DNA of 59,860 bases from Eubacteriales bacterium (GTDB lineage: Bacteria > Bacillota > JASUSC01): positions 1 to 59,860 of the forward strand of contig JASUSC010000003.1 in NCBI GenBank assembly GCA_030446285.1, written 5' to 3'. Position numbers and translations under genes: made by a program. The notes beneath the pieces are model-generated. The model ran no database searches. It saw nothing but the letters and a program-made list of their open reading frames with translations, and was not told the origin of the DNA. This document shows, one piece after another, positions 7,759-17,963 of the stretch (within the stretch, counting starts at the first letter, position 1; every line of letters starts with the position of its first letter).

Positions 7759-8894
7759 TGAATCTCGCCTCCGCTTACCACCAGCAGAGGTCGGAAACCG
7801 TCCAAAACTACCAGATCGGCGTCTTTTCCTGGTTCCAGCGACCCTTTCCTAGCCGCTATTCCCAGGAGACGGGCCGGGTTGAAGGAAGCCATAGCTACCG
7901 CTTCCCCTAACGAAAGGCCGAGCTTCCTTACCATGGTTTCCACCCCTTTAAGAAGAGGAACCGCTCCCCCAGCCAGGGTACCGTCCTCCAGCCGCCCCAC
8001 TCCTTTCACTAATTTCAATTTCTGGCCACCGATCCGGTAAGTACCGTCCGGCATGCCGCAGGCGGCAGTAGCATCGGAAACCAGAATAATATTTTCTTTG
8101 TCTTTCACCGCCAGCAAAAAGCGGATCATCTCCGGATGAACGTGAACCCCGTCGGCAATGAGTTCTACCGTTGCCTCCCGCCTCTGCAAAAAAGCTCCCA
8201 CCGCTCCGGGTTCCCGCTGATGAAGACCGCGCATTGCGTTGTAAAGATGGGCGGCGTGGCTAACTCCCCAGGTAAAAGCCTTGGTCATCTCGGCAAAAGT
8301 AGCATTGGTATGGCCGGCCGCCACCACAATCCCGCGGCTGTGCGCCTCTTGAATTACTTCCGCTGCGCCGGGAAGCTCCGGCGCTAAGGCAAAAATCTTC
8401 AGCGCCGGTCCCGCCGCCGCCAGAAATTCCTCTGCTTCCCTTCGGTCAGGAAGACGCAGTTCTTCCTCCGGCTGGCAACCTTTCTGACGGGGATTAAGGT
8501 AAGGGCCTTCCAGATAAATCCCGAGAATCTCTTTGCGACCCGCCGCTGCCTCTCTGAGCCGGTGAAGAGCAGCAAGCATCTCTTCTCGAGGGGCAGTCAT
8601 GACCCCAGCCAAGAGAGAAGTGGTCCCGTACCGCCGGTGGGTGCTGATAATGGTCTCAATGGCGTAGGGATCATCGTCGAGAAAATCAGCTCCACCGCCA
8701 CCGTGGACGTGGATATCGATGAGCCCAGGTATAATCTTGGCCCCCCGGTAATCCAGGATTTCTTGATTTTTATACCCTTTGACTTTAGTCCCGGAACCAA
8801 TCTTTTCAATCTTACCATCTCTAACAGCAACATAGCCGCCGGCTATTTCCCCTCCGGGCAAAACTATATCACCGAGAACAACAAATTTGCGCAA
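7737..8894 (-). CDS. nagA: N-acetylglucosamine-6-phosphate deacetylase
   Basis: Amidohydrolase that deacetylates GlcNAc-6-P to glucosamine-6-P in amino-sugar and cell-wall recycling. Metal and substrate motifs appear in order: PGLIDIHVHGGGG (residues ~55-68), YLEGPYLNP, AAGHTNATF, SHAAHLYNAMRGLHQR, VELIADGVHVHPE and the catalytic Asp in LVSDATAACGMPDG. The 385-residue length is normal. Start is TTG at 8894 with GGGAGGG six bases upstream. nagB and a transporter are not adjacent. It follows sfsA across a 103-base gap in which I see no further signal. Confidence 0.95.
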   Translation of the reverse strand: MRKFVVLGDIVLPGGEIAGGYVAVRDGKIEKIGSGTKVKGYKNQEILDYRGAKIIPGLIDIHVHGGGGADFLDDDPYAIETIISTHRRYGTTSLLAGVMTAPREEMLAALHRLREAAAGRKEILGIYLEGPYLNPRQKGCQPEEELRLPDRREAEEFLAAAGPALKIFALAPELPGAAEVIQEAHSRGIVVAAGHTNATFAEMTKAFTWGVSHAAHLYNAMRGLHQREPGAVGAFLQRREATVELIADGVHVHPEMIRFLLAVKDKENIILVSDATAACGMPDGTYRIGGQKLKLVKGVGRLEDGTLAGGAVPLLKGVETMVRKLGLSLGEAVAMASFNPARLLGIAARKGSLEPGKDADLVVLDGFRPLLVVSGGEIHKIKNPS

Positions 8895-8997
8895 CTTCTA
8901 CCCTCCCCCTCCTTTTAAAATTTTACCAGGGAAGGATAAGAAAAAACAGCCTGATTTTAGCCGGCAAAGGATGTATATGCCAGCAATAGCAATCCCA

Positions 8998-9693
8998 TTA
9001 CAAGAGGAGAGGAAGGGGTCGGTCCACCACCACTTTCCCGGACTCAACCCTACACCGCCAGGCCTCCACCTCTACCCCTGCTACCACTGCCTGCCGCAGG
9101 GCCTGACCGAAAGCAGGGTCCATCTCATCATGGGGGGCGAAAGCGCGAGCATCGGAGCGTTGCACCACGAAAATCACCCGCGCCCGGTAACCTTCTCCCA
9201 CCGCCTGCATAAGTTTTTTTAGGTGTCTTCTTCCCCTCTCCGTGGGAGCATCGGGAAAAAGCCCTTTTCCTTCTTTCACCAGCGTCACTGATTTTGCCTC
9301 GACAAAAAGTCCCTCGCCCCCATTTTTACAGAAAAAGTCAAAGCGCCCTCCTCTATAACGGGGTTCGGGCTGAATAGAAGGAGCAGAAAATTCCCTTGCC
9401 AGCATCTGGAGAACAATCTGATTGGGCAGGCGGGCGTCCACACAAACCAGGATATCTCCATGTTCCACCAGGACCAGATCGTAAATCGTTTGCCGGTCGG
9501 GAACAGGAACCTTCTTCAGACCTACCATGGCTCCAGGCAAGAGCAGTTCCTCCATACGCCCGGAGTTGGGTACAAACACTTTGGTTTTTTCCCCTTTCAC
9601 CTCTACTAGAGCGGCAAAGCGGTTCAGCCGGACCAGAAAAATACCCTTCACGATGGGGCCTATAGCTACTTCAATTTTCCCTTTTCCTTTCAC
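8998..9693 (-). CDS. sfsA: SfsA-family DNA/RNA nuclease
   Basis: SfsA family (sugar fermentation stimulation protein, 231 residues). Motifs: an N-terminal OB-like part with GIFLVRLNRF and VFVPNSGRMEELLLPG, then a PD-(D/E)xK nuclease-like core with YRGGRFDFF and LFVEAKSVTLV, and the C-terminal FVVQRSDARAFAPHDEMDPAFG. E. coli SfsA binds DNA and the family has nuclease activity; the physiological role is unclear. GTG start behind GGAGGGGG. It may share an operon with nagA and the two unknown genes upstream. Confidence 0.93.
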   Translation of the reverse strand: MKGKGKIEVAIGPIVKGIFLVRLNRFAALVEVKGEKTKVFVPNSGRMEELLLPGAMVGLKKVPVPDRQTIYDLVLVEHGDILVCVDARLPNQIVLQMLAREFSAPSIQPEPRYRGGRFDFFCKNGGEGLFVEAKSVTLVKEGKGLFPDAPTERGRRHLKKLMQAVGEGYRARVIFVVQRSDARAFAPHDEMDPAFGQALRQAVVAGVEVEAWRCRVESGKVVVDRPLPLLL

Positions 9694-9729
9694 CGCACCC
9701 CCTCCAAAACAAAATTAATCCACGCACCA

Positions 9730-10209
9730 TTAGGAGTCGCTTACCACCGCAATCAGCATCACTTCCGCCGTGCCGCCGGCAGCACACTCCGGGCAGGTCA
9801 AGTACCAGTAGAGGATGTCTCGCACCACTTTCCCCTCCCGCTCCAGTTCGGCCGCCCATTCCCGGGCTACCCTGCTCAGCCGAAACACCCCACCGCGGTA
9901 AAGCTTACCCACTAACTTTCCTTCCCGCAAAAAGAGGAGTCGCGAGCTGTCACCGTCCTGCTTTTCGGCAGCAATAAGCAACTGTCCCCCTATCCAGCCG
10001 GTGCGGTAAAGGATCATGAGCGGTCGCTGGGGCTTCAGACCTCGTTCCTCCATCTCCTGAGCAATCTCTTCTGCTTTTTTAAAAATAGGCCGGTGACCGG
10101 CAAAAAAGGGCGCAGAAGAAACGTAAAAAGGAATATCCTGCCACTCTAATTCCACCTTTTCTTCTCCCGTCCAGGGATAACAGCGGCAGTTATTTCTTGC
10201 CCCGCTCAT
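9730..10209 (-). CDS. Uncharacterised protein with N- and C-terminal Cys pairs
   Basis: I do not recognise a family. The 159-residue soluble product has a CRCYPW motif near residue 8 and a CPEC motif near residue 140 (YLTCPECAAGG). Together these four cysteines could form one metal site. The middle is mixed alpha/beta with a basic patch (LVGKLYRGGVFRLSRVAREWAAELEREGK). ATG at 10209 has GGGAGGA six bases upstream; a TTG at 10242 overlapping the upstream stop is also possible. It is translated after the small membrane protein gene and lies 36 bases before sfsA. Confidence 0.7.
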   Translation of the reverse strand: MSGARNNCRCYPWTGEEKVELEWQDIPFYVSSAPFFAGHRPIFKKAEEIAQEMEERGLKPQRPLMILYRTGWIGGQLLIAAEKQDGDSSRLLFLREGKLVGKLYRGGVFRLSRVAREWAAELEREGKVVRDILYWYLTCPECAAGGTAEVMLIAVVSDS

Positions 10210-10238
10210 TTTCCATCCTCCCGGTAAATTTTCTCCCT

Positions 10239-10457
10239 TCAAGTAGCAGGCCAGAAAGCAAATAAACGGATCATGTAATCGGTAATGGCGGTCAAATCTA
10301 CCTGGCCCACTTTGGTCAAAAGCCCCAAACCATAGGCTATAAACAGCAGGGCCAGAAACAGGGCCATCTCTTTCTTCTTTTTCTGCCGGATCAATCTGGG
10401 AAGCTCAAAAGTTAGGATGGCCGCCGCCACCACCGTAAGGGCCAGAAAGGCTTTCAC
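10239..10457 (-). CDS. Small two-TM membrane protein
   Basis: A 72-residue product with two hydrophobic helices (residues ~3-18 and ~31-47), separated by a strongly basic loop (RLIRQKKKKE). The C-terminus VGQVDLTAITDYMIRLFAFWP looks amphipathic. GTG start at 10457 with GGAGGGGG six bases upstream. The 3' end overlaps an alternative start of the Cys-pair protein, so the two are likely cotranscribed. No family recognised. Confidence 0.65.
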   Translation of the reverse strand: MKAFLALTVVAAAILTFELPRLIRQKKKKEMALFLALLFIAYGLGLLTKVGQVDLTAITDYMIRLFAFWPAT

Positions 10458-10480
10458 CTTTTACCCCCTCCTGGTAGGCC

Positions 10481-10812
10481 GTGCTGCTGTCTTTTGAGAA
10501 TATCCTACCCGTCATCTGGGCAGCTAATCCTCACTTTTCCCACAAAGAAAAAAACTGGACCAGAAGAAGGGAAAAAGGCGCCAAGAAAGGCAAAGTTGAC
10601 GGGAAGTTTTTGCCGGAAAATAACCCCCCGCTAAAAATAAAAGGGCTCAGCTCTTTCCAGCCGGTTAATCTCTTCCAGACGCCGGAAGAGAAGGTGCTAC
10701 CTCCGTCAGAGAAATTAACATGGGAGTGGCCCGGGTGAAGGACACCATTCTCCACCTGGAAAGGATTGCTGCCGATCTGGTAGACACCCTCCGTTCCTTT
10801 CACCTCTCCTAA
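10481..10812 (+). other. Gene-poor stretch with a possible frameshifted small ORF
   Basis: About 350 bases without a secure gene. On the plus strand an open frame from a GTG at 10481 runs to about 10738. From 10720 a second frame continues to a TAA at 10810 with protein-like sequence (VKDTILHLERIAADLVDTL). One frameshift near 10720-10735 would join them into a ~105-residue basic protein. No clear SD is seen before the first start and no homologue is recognised. It could be a remnant, or non-coding. Confidence 0.2.
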
Positions 10813-11930
10813 GAGCGAAATCCAACCAGGTAAGCCACCGTCCCAGCAACAAAAGCTGTCCCGGCAATCGCCCCCGCACTAAGGACAAAAGAGGACGCTG
10901 ATATCGAGCCCGATGTAAACTTCCCTAAGAGAAACCCTTGTCCTCCCACCGTTACCGCTAAAGCTGCTACTAACCCGGCCAGTCCTCCCCCTAGAGCTTC
11001 CTTGAAAGCCCAACGCAAAAGCAAGGGAAAAACTCTTTCTCTCCTCTCTTCTCTTAACTTTGTATTTTGCAAGCATGTCACCGCCAGATGGAGCCCTCCC
11101 ATGACGAAAAAAAGGGTCGCTGCTGCCCCCGCCGTCCACTTCCCCAAGCGGAGGCAACTCTCATAGGTTTTCAAGGCCTTTTGATAACAAGTGGTGGCAT
11201 ATCCCTTTGTCTGGAGGAGCGCTGCCACCGCTTCCACTCGCTCCGGGCGGTCGACTTTAATTTCCACCACCGGCAACTTTGTCTTAGCCACGTACTCAGT
11301 CGGCGTCATGCCCACGGCTGCAGCAGCCATCTTCAGCCCTTCCGTTGCTGGCACAAAAACGGTGTTGAGCAGCAGCTTCCGGCAAGCAGCGGAATAGACG
11401 CCGCTAATCCTCACCCGGTATCCTTTTCCTCGGCTGGTTATCAACCCTTTCTCAATGGTATATATTTTAAGGTCAAACTCCCGGCCTAAAAATTCCTCTC
11501 CCCTGGTACTGCCTACATCTAACTCAACAATTTCCGGAAAAAGGACCGGCACCGCTCCAGGGGGGCCGGATTTCTTCTCGGCCAAAAGTGGAGGCCAGGC
11601 AGCGGCCGGCAGTGGCCGCACCACCACCCCTGCCACCCTCCTGCCGTCAGTAAAAATTACGCCGGGCAAGTTTATCTCCCAGTATGCAGCCACTACCCCA
11701 GGTAGCTGGTGGAACTCTTCTACCTCCCCGTAGCCAATCCCTTTCCCGTCTCCCCGCCAAACCCGGACGATATCTTGGGGGTAAGCCTGTGCCATCTCTT
11801 TCTGCAAGAGCCAATAGGCCACTTTTGGACCAGCGAGAGCGAGAACAAGAAAAAATACCCCACCGGCAATAAACAAAAAAGCCCGCTTCTCCCTTACCCA
11901 CTTTTTCCCGCGGGAAAAAAATCCTCCCAC
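10809..11930 (-). CDS. FtsX/MacB-like permease protein without a partner ATPase
   Basis: The 373-residue product has one N-terminal TM helix (AFLFIAGGVFFLVLALAG), a ~230-residue extracytoplasmic domain, then three C-terminal TM helices in a layout like MacB/FtsX permeases. The outer domain has a MacB-core feel (DIVRVWRGDG..., PVLFPEIVELDVGS) but is divergent. No ABC ATPase gene is adjacent. GTG start at 11930 with AGGGGGT upstream, 15 bases after the argH stop, so it is probably read through from the arg operon. Its function, and whether it belongs to an ABC system at all, is unproven. Confidence 0.65.
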   Translation of the reverse strand: MGGFFSRGKKWVREKRAFLFIAGGVFFLVLALAGPKVAYWLLQKEMAQAYPQDIVRVWRGDGKGIGYGEVEEFHQLPGVVAAYWEINLPGVIFTDGRRVAGVVVRPLPAAAWPPLLAEKKSGPPGAVPVLFPEIVELDVGSTRGEEFLGREFDLKIYTIEKGLITSRGKGYRVRISGVYSAACRKLLLNTVFVPATEGLKMAAAAVGMTPTEYVAKTKLPVVEIKVDRPERVEAVAALLQTKGYATTCYQKALKTYESCLRLGKWTAGAAATLFFVMGGLHLAVTCLQNTKLREERRERVFPLLLRWAFKEALGGGLAGLVAALAVTVGGQGFLLGKFTSGSISASSFVLSAGAIAGTAFVAGTVAYLVGFRS

Positions 11931-11945
11931 CCTTTCTTCAACCCC

Positions 11946-13325
11946 CTAAAACTCTTCCGCCAGCAGTTTTCTACCGTAAGCAATGGCTTCTAACACCGCT
12001 TCCGGCGCAGGACCCCCAGGTACCCGGCGGGCCCGAACACATTCTGTGACCGCCAAGTGGCGGTAAACGTCGCTGTCAATCTCGGGGGCAAAGCGACGAA
12101 ACTCCTCTAAGGTAAGCTCCTCTAAACTTACCCCTTTCTCCAAACAGTAAAGAACCGCTTGACCCACGATTTCATGGGCACGCCGGAAAGGCACTCCCCG
12201 CCGCACTAAGTAATCGGCTAAGTCGGTGGCATTGGTAAAGCCACCCCGAGCCGCTTGGGCCATAATTTCTTCCTTCACCCGCATGGTGGCCAGCATGGGA
12301 GTAAAGACGGTGAGGCAGGCCTTGACGGTGTCCACGGCATCAAAGAGGCGCTCCTTATCCTCCTGCATGTCTTTGTTGTAAGCCAGAGGCAGCCCCTTCA
12401 TCACCGTAAGCAGCGCCATCAGGTCCCCGTAAACCCGCCCCGTTTTCCCCCGGATGAGCTCGGCCACGTCCGGGTTTTTTTTCTGAGGCATAATACTGCT
12501 GCCCGTACTGTAGGCATCGTCCATCTCCACAAACCCGAACTCCGCCGACGACCAGAGGATGAGCTCCTCGCAGAAACGGCTGAGGTGCATCATGATCAAA
12601 CTGGCTGCCGCACAGAACTCGATGGCAAAATCGCGGTCGCTGACGGCATCCATGCTGTTCATGGAGATGGCAGCAAACCCCAATTCCCGCGCCACCATTT
12701 CCCGGTCCAAGGGAAAAGTAGTCCCCGCGAGAGCCCCGGACCCTAAAGGCATTACATCGGTGCGGCGGTAGCAGTCCTTAAGCCGCTCCACATCCCGCTG
12801 AAACATGAAGAAGTAGGCCAGAAGATGATGGGCCAGGGTGACCGGTTGGGCCCGCTGCAGGTGGGTGTAACCGGGCATTATCGTCTCCCGGTGTTTTTCC
12901 GCCAAATCAAGGAGCAAAGCCTGCAGTTTCCGCAACAGCCCCACTATTTCCTTTATTTCCTCTTTCAGGTACAGGCGGGTATCCAGAGCCACCTGGTCGT
13001 TGCGGCTGCGGGCCGTGTGCAGCTTTCGCCCTAAGTCCCCTAATCTCTGGATCAAAAGGGTTTCTATATTCATGTGAATATCCTCAGCCGCCGGACTGAA
13101 CTCCACGCGGCCGGCTTCGATGTCCTGAAGGATTTCCTCCAAAGCAGCGATGATTTGCTCCGCCTCTTCCGGAGTCAGAACTCCCACCTTTCCCAGCATG
13201 CGGGCATGGGCCTGGCTGCCCCGGATGTCCTGGCGGTAGAGCCGGGCATCAAAAGAGATGGAAGAATGAAAATCTTCCACTAACCTGTCCGTCTCCTTGG
13301 TAAACCTCCCGCCCCAAAGTTTCAA
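11946..13325 (-). CDS. argH: Argininosuccinate lyase
   Basis: Final step of arginine synthesis: argininosuccinate to arginine plus fumarate. The N-terminus [18 protein letters not shown] (residues ~105), [11 protein letters not shown] and the superfamily signature [15 protein letters not shown] (near 280) are all present. I prefer a TTG start at 13325: AGGAGG lies seven bases upstream and the product then begins MKLWGGRF as in orthologues. The ATG at 13331 is almost touching the SD. Length 459 residues. Last biosynthetic gene of the arg operon. Confidence 0.96.
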   Translation of the reverse strand: MKLWGGRFTKETDRLVEDFHSSISFDARLYRQDIRGSQAHARMLGKVGVLTPEEAEQIIAALEEILQDIEAGRVEFSPAAEDIHMNIETLLIQRLGDLGRKLHTARSRNDQVALDTRLYLKEEIKEIVGLLRKLQALLLDLAEKHRETIMPGYTHLQRAQPVTLAHHLLAYFFMFQRDVERLKDCYRRTDVMPLGSGALAGTTFPLDREMVARELGFAAISMNSMDAVSDRDFAIEFCAAASLIMMHLSRFCEELILWSSAEFGFVEMDDAYSTGSSIMPQKKNPDVAELIRGKTGRVYGDLMALLTVMKGLPLAYNKDMQEDKERLFDAVDTVKACLTVFTPMLATMRVKEEIMAQAARGGFTNATDLADYLVRRGVPFRRAHEIVGQAVLYCLEKGVSLEELTLEEFRRFAPEIDSDVYRHLAVTECVRARRVPGGPAPEAVLEAIAYGRKLLAEEF

Positions 13326-13336
13326 AATCATCCCTC

Positions 13337-13612
13337 CTAATGCGTCACGCTGGTCAAGTAGTAAAGAGTAACTAGGACCACCAGTCCTTCCACCGTCATA
13401 ACCGCAAGCCCCAGCCGCCGGGTCCGGGTTATCTGGACCTCCCGTTCCCGCTCAAGAAAAAAGCGGTATTTTTCATCGCCGCTACGGCGGGCTTCTTCAT
13501 AATAAGGCCGGAACCGTTTATCCACTGAACGCTGTGGATAACGATAAAGGCGGTAGCCCCAAAATACACCGGTAATGGCGAGGATTAAAATTAAATACAA
13601 AGCCATGAGCAT
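13337..13612 (-). CDS. Small two-TM protein between argG and argH
   Basis: A 91-residue product. An N-terminal TM helix (residues ~2-20) is followed by a charged middle ([21 protein letters not shown]) and a C-terminal TM helix (~70-88). ATG at 13612, with GGAG five to six bases upstream. It sits tightly in the arg operon (18 bases after argG, 11 before the argH start). I recognise no family and its link to arginine metabolism is positional only. Confidence 0.7.
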   Translation of the reverse strand: MLMALYLILILAITGVFWGYRLYRYPQRSVDKRFRPYYEEARRSGDEKYRFFLEREREVQITRTRRLGLAVMTVEGLVVLVTLYYLTSVTH

Positions 13613-13630
13613 AAAAACTCCGCCCTCCGC

Positions 13631-14842
13631 TTATTTGCGCAGACCCACCCTTTTTTCCATCAAAGCCCGGACTTTCAGGGGCAACCCGAAGAGATTGATG
13701 AACCCTTCGGCGTCCTTCTGGTTGTAAACCTCGTCCCGGCTGAAGGTGGCTAATTCCGGATCGTAAAGGGAATAAGGCGACTTCACCCCTACGGGCACGC
13801 AGTTGCCTTTGTAAAGCTTGACCCTGACGGTACCGGTAACGGTCCGCTGGGTGCTGGCGATAAAAGCGTCTAAGGCCTCCCGGAGGGGCGAATACCAGAG
13901 ACCGTCATAAACCAGTTCGGCATACTTGCAGGCCACAATTTCTTTAAAGTGCATGGTCATCCGGTCGAGGGTAAGATATTCCAAATGGCGGTGCGCTTCT
14001 ACCAGAATAGTACCACCCGGAGTTTCGTACACTCCCCGCGACTTCATCCCAACTAAGCGGTTTTCCACTAAATCGGCAATGCCGATACCGTTTTCGCCTC
14101 CTAACTTGTTCAGACGGGCGAGGAGCTCCACCGGCGGCAGTTTTTCCCCGTCCACCGCCACCGGAACGCCGGCTTCAAAATCGATCTCCACGTAAACCGG
14201 CCGGTCCGGCGCTTCTTCCGGCGGCACTAAGAGCATGTACAGGTCGCGGGGCGGCTCGTTCCAGGGGTCCTCTAAGTCGGCCCCCTCGTGACTCAGATGC
14301 CAGAGGTTGCGGTCCATGCTGTAGGGACGGTCTTTCCCCACCGGCACGGGAATCCCCCGCGCCCGGGCATAGTCAATGGCGTCTTCCCGGGAACGGATCT
14401 CCCACTCCCGCCAGGGGGCAATAATCTTCAGGTCGGGATTCAAAGCCTTTACCGTCAGCTCAAACCGCACCTGGTCGTTGCCTTTGCCCGTTGCCCCGTG
14501 GGCCACCGCTTCCGCACCCTCTTTTTCCGCCACTTCTACCAATTTTTTGGCAATGAGGGGCCGGGCGATGGAAGTCCCTAAGAGATACTTCCCCTCGTAA
14601 ACAGCCCCGGATCTGATAAGAGGGAAGAGAAAATCACGGACGAACTCCTCTTTCACATCCTCTATGTACACCTTGCTGGCGCCAGAGCGCAAGGCCTTCT
14701 CTTCCAGGGGTTCCAGTTCCTCCCCCTGCCCTACATCGGCCACCATAGCAATGACTTCATAGCCGTAGTTTTCCTTCAACCAGGGAATGATAATGGACGT
14801 ATCCAGCCCTCCAGAATAAGCCAAAACCACCTTTTTGCTCAA
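13631..14842 (-). CDS. argG: Argininosuccinate synthase
   Basis: Joins citrulline and aspartate with ATP. The N-terminal PP-loop [10 protein letters not shown] binds ATP. Further family motifs are [15 protein letters not shown] (near 118), [14 protein letters not shown] and the C-terminal [19 protein letters not shown]. The 403-residue length is standard. TTG start at 14842 with GGAGGAAG upstream. Second-last biosynthetic gene of the arg operon. Confidence 0.97.
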   Translation of the reverse strand: MSKKVVLAYSGGLDTSIIIPWLKENYGYEVIAMVADVGQGEELEPLEEKALRSGASKVYIEDVKEEFVRDFLFPLIRSGAVYEGKYLLGTSIARPLIAKKLVEVAEKEGAEAVAHGATGKGNDQVRFELTVKALNPDLKIIAPWREWEIRSREDAIDYARARGIPVPVGKDRPYSMDRNLWHLSHEGADLEDPWNEPPRDLYMLLVPPEEAPDRPVYVEIDFEAGVPVAVDGEKLPPVELLARLNKLGGENGIGIADLVENRLVGMKSRGVYETPGGTILVEAHRHLEYLTLDRMTMHFKEIVACKYAELVYDGLWYSPLREALDAFIASTQRTVTGTVRVKLYKGNCVPVGVKSPYSLYDPELATFSRDEVYNQKDAEGFINLFGLPLKVRALMEKRVGLRK

Positions 14843-14876
14843 TTTGTCTTCCTCCTATCCTTGGTTAATTTTATCT

Positions 14877-15827
14877 TTAAGCCTCCTGTCCCGCCAGGAG
14901 TAAGGTCAGGACGGCTTTCTGCGCGTGGAGACGGTTTTCCGCCTGGGCAAAGACAACCGATCTGGGACCATCGATTACCTCCGCCGTTACCTCTTCACCC
15001 CGGTGGGCCGGCAGGCAGTGGAGGAAAATGTAGTCCTCCCGTGCCAGGCTCACCAGGCGGCCGTTAACCTGGTAAGGAGCAAATACCTTCAGCCGCTCTT
15101 CCCGCTCCGCCTCCTGCCCCATGGAAGCCCAGACATCAGTGTAAACCACGTCAGCCTCGCGCACCGCTTCTTCCGGATCAGAAGTGATAACCACTTCACC
15201 CCCGCTGACGGCAGCATCCCGGCGGGCTATTTCCGCAAGCTCCTCATTGGGCCGGTAACCCTCGGGAGTAGCTAAGTACACCCGCATCCCCATTTTGGCG
15301 CCAGCGTTCATGAGAGAGTGGGCCACGTTGTTGCCGTCCCCCACATAGGCAACTTTGAGGCCGGCCAGGCGTTTTTTGTACTCGTAGATGGTCAGCAGGT
15401 CGGCCAGAGCCTGGCAAGGATGAACTAAGTCGGTAAGACCGTTGATTACCGGTACCCGCGAATACGCTGCCAGTTCCTCTACCTCTGCCTGGGAGTAAGT
15501 GCGGATCATGATCCCGTCTACCATTTTATCAAGAACCCGGGCCGTATCGGCAATAGTTTCTCCGCGGCCCAACTGCAAATCCTGGGCGCTCAAAAACATG
15601 GGGTAGCCCCCTAATTGATGCATTCCCACCTCAAAAGAAACCCGCGTGCGGGTAGACGGCTTGGTAAAAATCATGGCCAGGACCTTTCCCGTTAGGTAGC
15701 GGTGGGGAATTCCTCGCTGCTGCTTTTCCTTTAAGTCCAGAGCTACCTCCAAGATGGTCTCAATTTCCTCCCGTTTGAGAGGATAAATGGCCAGCAGGTC
15801 CCGCCCCCGCATATCCACTTTGGCCAT
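14877..15827 (-). CDS. argF: Ornithine carbamoyltransferase
   Basis: Forms citrulline from ornithine and carbamoyl phosphate. The carbamoyl-phosphate loop STRTR ([11 protein letters not shown]) and the ornithine-side [10 protein letters not shown] motif are visible. [12 protein letters not shown] lies in the middle. The anabolic role follows from its place in a biosynthetic operon and the absence of arcA/arcC. I prefer the ATG at 15827, with GGAGGG seven bases upstream, over the GTG at 15833. Length 316 residues. Confidence 0.96.
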   Translation of the reverse strand: MAKVDMRGRDLLAIYPLKREEIETILEVALDLKEKQQRGIPHRYLTGKVLAMIFTKPSTRTRVSFEVGMHQLGGYPMFLSAQDLQLGRGETIADTARVLDKMVDGIMIRTYSQAEVEELAAYSRVPVINGLTDLVHPCQALADLLTIYEYKKRLAGLKVAYVGDGNNVAHSLMNAGAKMGMRVYLATPEGYRPNEELAEIARRDAAVSGGEVVITSDPEEAVREADVVYTDVWASMGQEAEREERLKVFAPYQVNGRLVSLAREDYIFLHCLPAHRGEEVTAEVIDGPRSVVFAQAENRLHAQKAVLTLLLAGQEA

Positions 15828-15844
15828 GCTCACACCCTCCTTCT

Positions 15845-17038
15845 TTACTCTTCTGCCGCCAAAGCCCGGTCAAGAATGGCCACCGCTTCGTCTACCAGAC
15901 TTTTTTCAATGTTCAACGGCGGCAAAAAGCGCAGTACCTTTTCTTTGGTGCAGTTTATTAAAAGCCCTTCTTCCTGGCAGCGAGCCACTACCCCAGCACC
16001 GGGCCGGTCCAGCTCCATCCCTAACAAAAGACCTAATCCCCGCACCTCTTTGACAAAGGGGTATTTGGCCGCCAGCTCTGCTAACTTTTCCCGGAAGTAG
16101 GCCCCTGTAACCGCTGCCTTTTCCGCCAGGCCCCCGACAATAGCCCGCACGGCCGCTACCGCCACCGCACAGGCCAGGGGATTGCCACCGAAGGTGGAAG
16201 AATGGTCGCCAGGGCGGAAGGCCGCCGCCACTTCTTCTCGGGCCAGGGTAGCTCCAATGGGGAAACCGCCGCCTAAAGCCTTGGCCAGGGTGAGAATGTC
16301 CGGCACCACCCCGTAGTGCTCGTAGGCGAACAGCTTCCCGGTCCGGCCCATGCCGCACTGGACTTCGTCAAAGATGAGGAGAAGCCCCTTTTCCCGGCAG
16401 AAAGCCGCCACTTCTCGCAGGTAGCCGGGGTCGGCCACATTTACGCCTCCTTCTCCCTGGACCGGTTCCAGCATTACGGCACAGGTGGCCGGCGTCACCG
16501 CCTCTTTTAAGGCCTTGAAATCGTTAAAAGGCACGTACTTAAAACCGGGCGGCAGCGGTTCAAACCCCCGGTGGAAGCGGGGCTGGGCCGTGGCCGCCAC
16601 CGTGGCCAAGGTGCGGCCGTGGAAAGAATCGGTCATGGTGATAATCTCGTACTTCTCCGGCCCATACTTCTCCTTGGCATATTTGCGGGCTAGTTTTATG
16701 GCCGCTTCGTTGGCCTCGGCACCGCTGTTGCAGAAAAAGGCCTTATCAAGGGCGGAATTTTCCACCAAAAGCCGCGCTAACTCGATTTGGGGCTCGATCC
16801 AGTATAAATTGGAAACATGGATAAGTCGGCGGGCCTGTTCCAGCATGGCCTCCACCAGGAAAGGCGGGCAGTGTCCGAAGGCGTTTACTGCCAGGCCACC
16901 GACAAAATCCAAATATTTTTTCCCGTCCGCATCCCAGACGTAGGGTCCTTCCCCCCGCACCAAACATAGAGGCAGGCGACCCACGTTGTTCATCAAGTAT
17001 TTCTGCCCCTGTTCAATCAACTCTTTTTGCCTGGACAA
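15845..17038 (-). CDS. argD: Acetylornithine aminotransferase
   Basis: PLP enzyme converting N-acetylglutamate semialdehyde to N-acetylornithine; it may also serve lysine synthesis. Class-III aminotransferase features are [58 protein letters not shown] and the PLP-lysine motif [13 protein letters not shown]. The 397-residue length is typical. TTG start at 17038 behind GGGAGGGAAAAGG. It is spaced 19 bases from argB. Confidence 0.96.
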   Translation of the reverse strand: MSRQKELIEQGQKYLMNNVGRLPLCLVRGEGPYVWDADGKKYLDFVGGLAVNAFGHCPPFLVEAMLEQARRLIHVSNLYWIEPQIELARLLVENSALDKAFFCNSGAEANEAAIKLARKYAKEKYGPEKYEIITMTDSFHGRTLATVAATAQPRFHRGFEPLPPGFKYVPFNDFKALKEAVTPATCAVMLEPVQGEGGVNVADPGYLREVAAFCREKGLLLIFDEVQCGMGRTGKLFAYEHYGVVPDILTLAKALGGGFPIGATLAREEVAAAFRPGDHSSTFGGNPLACAVAVAAVRAIVGGLAEKAAVTGAYFREKLAELAAKYPFVKEVRGLGLLLGMELDRPGAGVVARCQEEGLLINCTKEKVLRFLPPLNIEKSLVDEAVAILDRALAAEE

Positions 17039-17057
17039 CCTTTTCCCTCCCCGTTCC

Positions 17058-17951
17058 TTATTCCACTACCATAGTACCGATACCGGCGTCGGTAAAGAGC
17101 TCCAGCAGCAGGGAGTGAGGCAGGCGCCCATCGATAATGTGGGTAGTTGCCACTCCTCCCGCTAAAGCCTCCATGCAACACTCCACTTTGGGAATCATCC
17201 CGCCGTCGATGCGCCCTTCTTTAATCATGTGGCGCGCTTCCTCCACTTTCAGCACGGAAATGAGGGTGGAGGGGTCAGCAGGGTCGGCTAAAATCCCGGG
17301 GACATCGGTGAGGAGAATGAGCTTATCCGCCTTTAGGGCCGCCGCTATCTCGCCGGCCACGGTATCGGCGTTGATGTTGTAACTCTCCCCTTCTTCCCCT
17401 ACCCCTACCGGGGCCACAACCGGGATGTAGTCCTGGTGGATGAGGCTCTCGAGAATGGCCGGATTAACCTCCTCCACTTCGCCCACGTAGCCGATGTCGT
17501 GGAAAACTTCTTCCCCTTGCTCGTTGTAGGTGCGGCCCAACTTCTTGCGCGCCTTGATGAGACCGGCGTCTTTCCCCGAAAGCCCCACCGCCCGGCCGCC
17601 GATGTGGTTGATCTGGGCCACTATTTCCTTGTTGATCTTGCCCACCAGCACCATTTCCACAATTTCCATGGTTTCGGCGTCGGTGATGCGCAGGCCTCCT
17701 ACAAACTCCGACTTTTTCCCCACCCGTTTTAACATGGCGGTAATCTCCGGCCCGCCGCCGTGAACCACCACTGGGTTAATTCCCACTAACTTCATCAGCA
17801 CCAGGTCCTGCATCACCGCTCTTTTTAGCTCAGAGGAAATCATGGCATTGCCGCCGTATTTGACCACCACCGTGCGGCCGTGAAACTTGCGTATGTATGG
17901 CAGGGCCTCGATGAGAATATGGGCCCTGTCCAGTGCCTGCTCCATACCCAT
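17058..17951 (-). CDS. argB: N-acetylglutamate kinase
   Basis: Phosphorylates N-acetylglutamate. The motifs [10 protein letters not shown] (residues ~26-35), VVHGGGPEI, the [10 protein letters not shown] loop and [10 protein letters not shown] are present. The N-terminal ~25-residue helix before the kinase core ([15 protein letters not shown]) is the type found in hexameric, arginine-feedback-inhibited enzymes, so feedback control is likely. ATG at 17951 with a second ATG two codons later. It follows a radical SAM gene by 12 bases. Confidence 0.96.
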   Translation of the reverse strand: MGMEQALDRAHILIEALPYIRKFHGRTVVVKYGGNAMISSELKRAVMQDLVLMKLVGINPVVVHGGGPEITAMLKRVGKKSEFVGGLRITDAETMEIVEMVLVGKINKEIVAQINHIGGRAVGLSGKDAGLIKARKKLGRTYNEQGEEVFHDIGYVGEVEEVNPAILESLIHQDYIPVVAPVGVGEEGESYNINADTVAGEIAAALKADKLILLTDVPGILADPADPSTLISVLKVEEARHMIKEGRIDGGMIPKVECCMEALAGGVATTHIIDGRLPHSLLLELFTDAGIGTMVVE

Positions 17952-17963
17952 CTCTCCCCCGTT

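Noticed and set aside
12255..12746. Plus-strand 163-codon frame in argH
   Set aside because: Antisense shadow; argH is conserved throughout.
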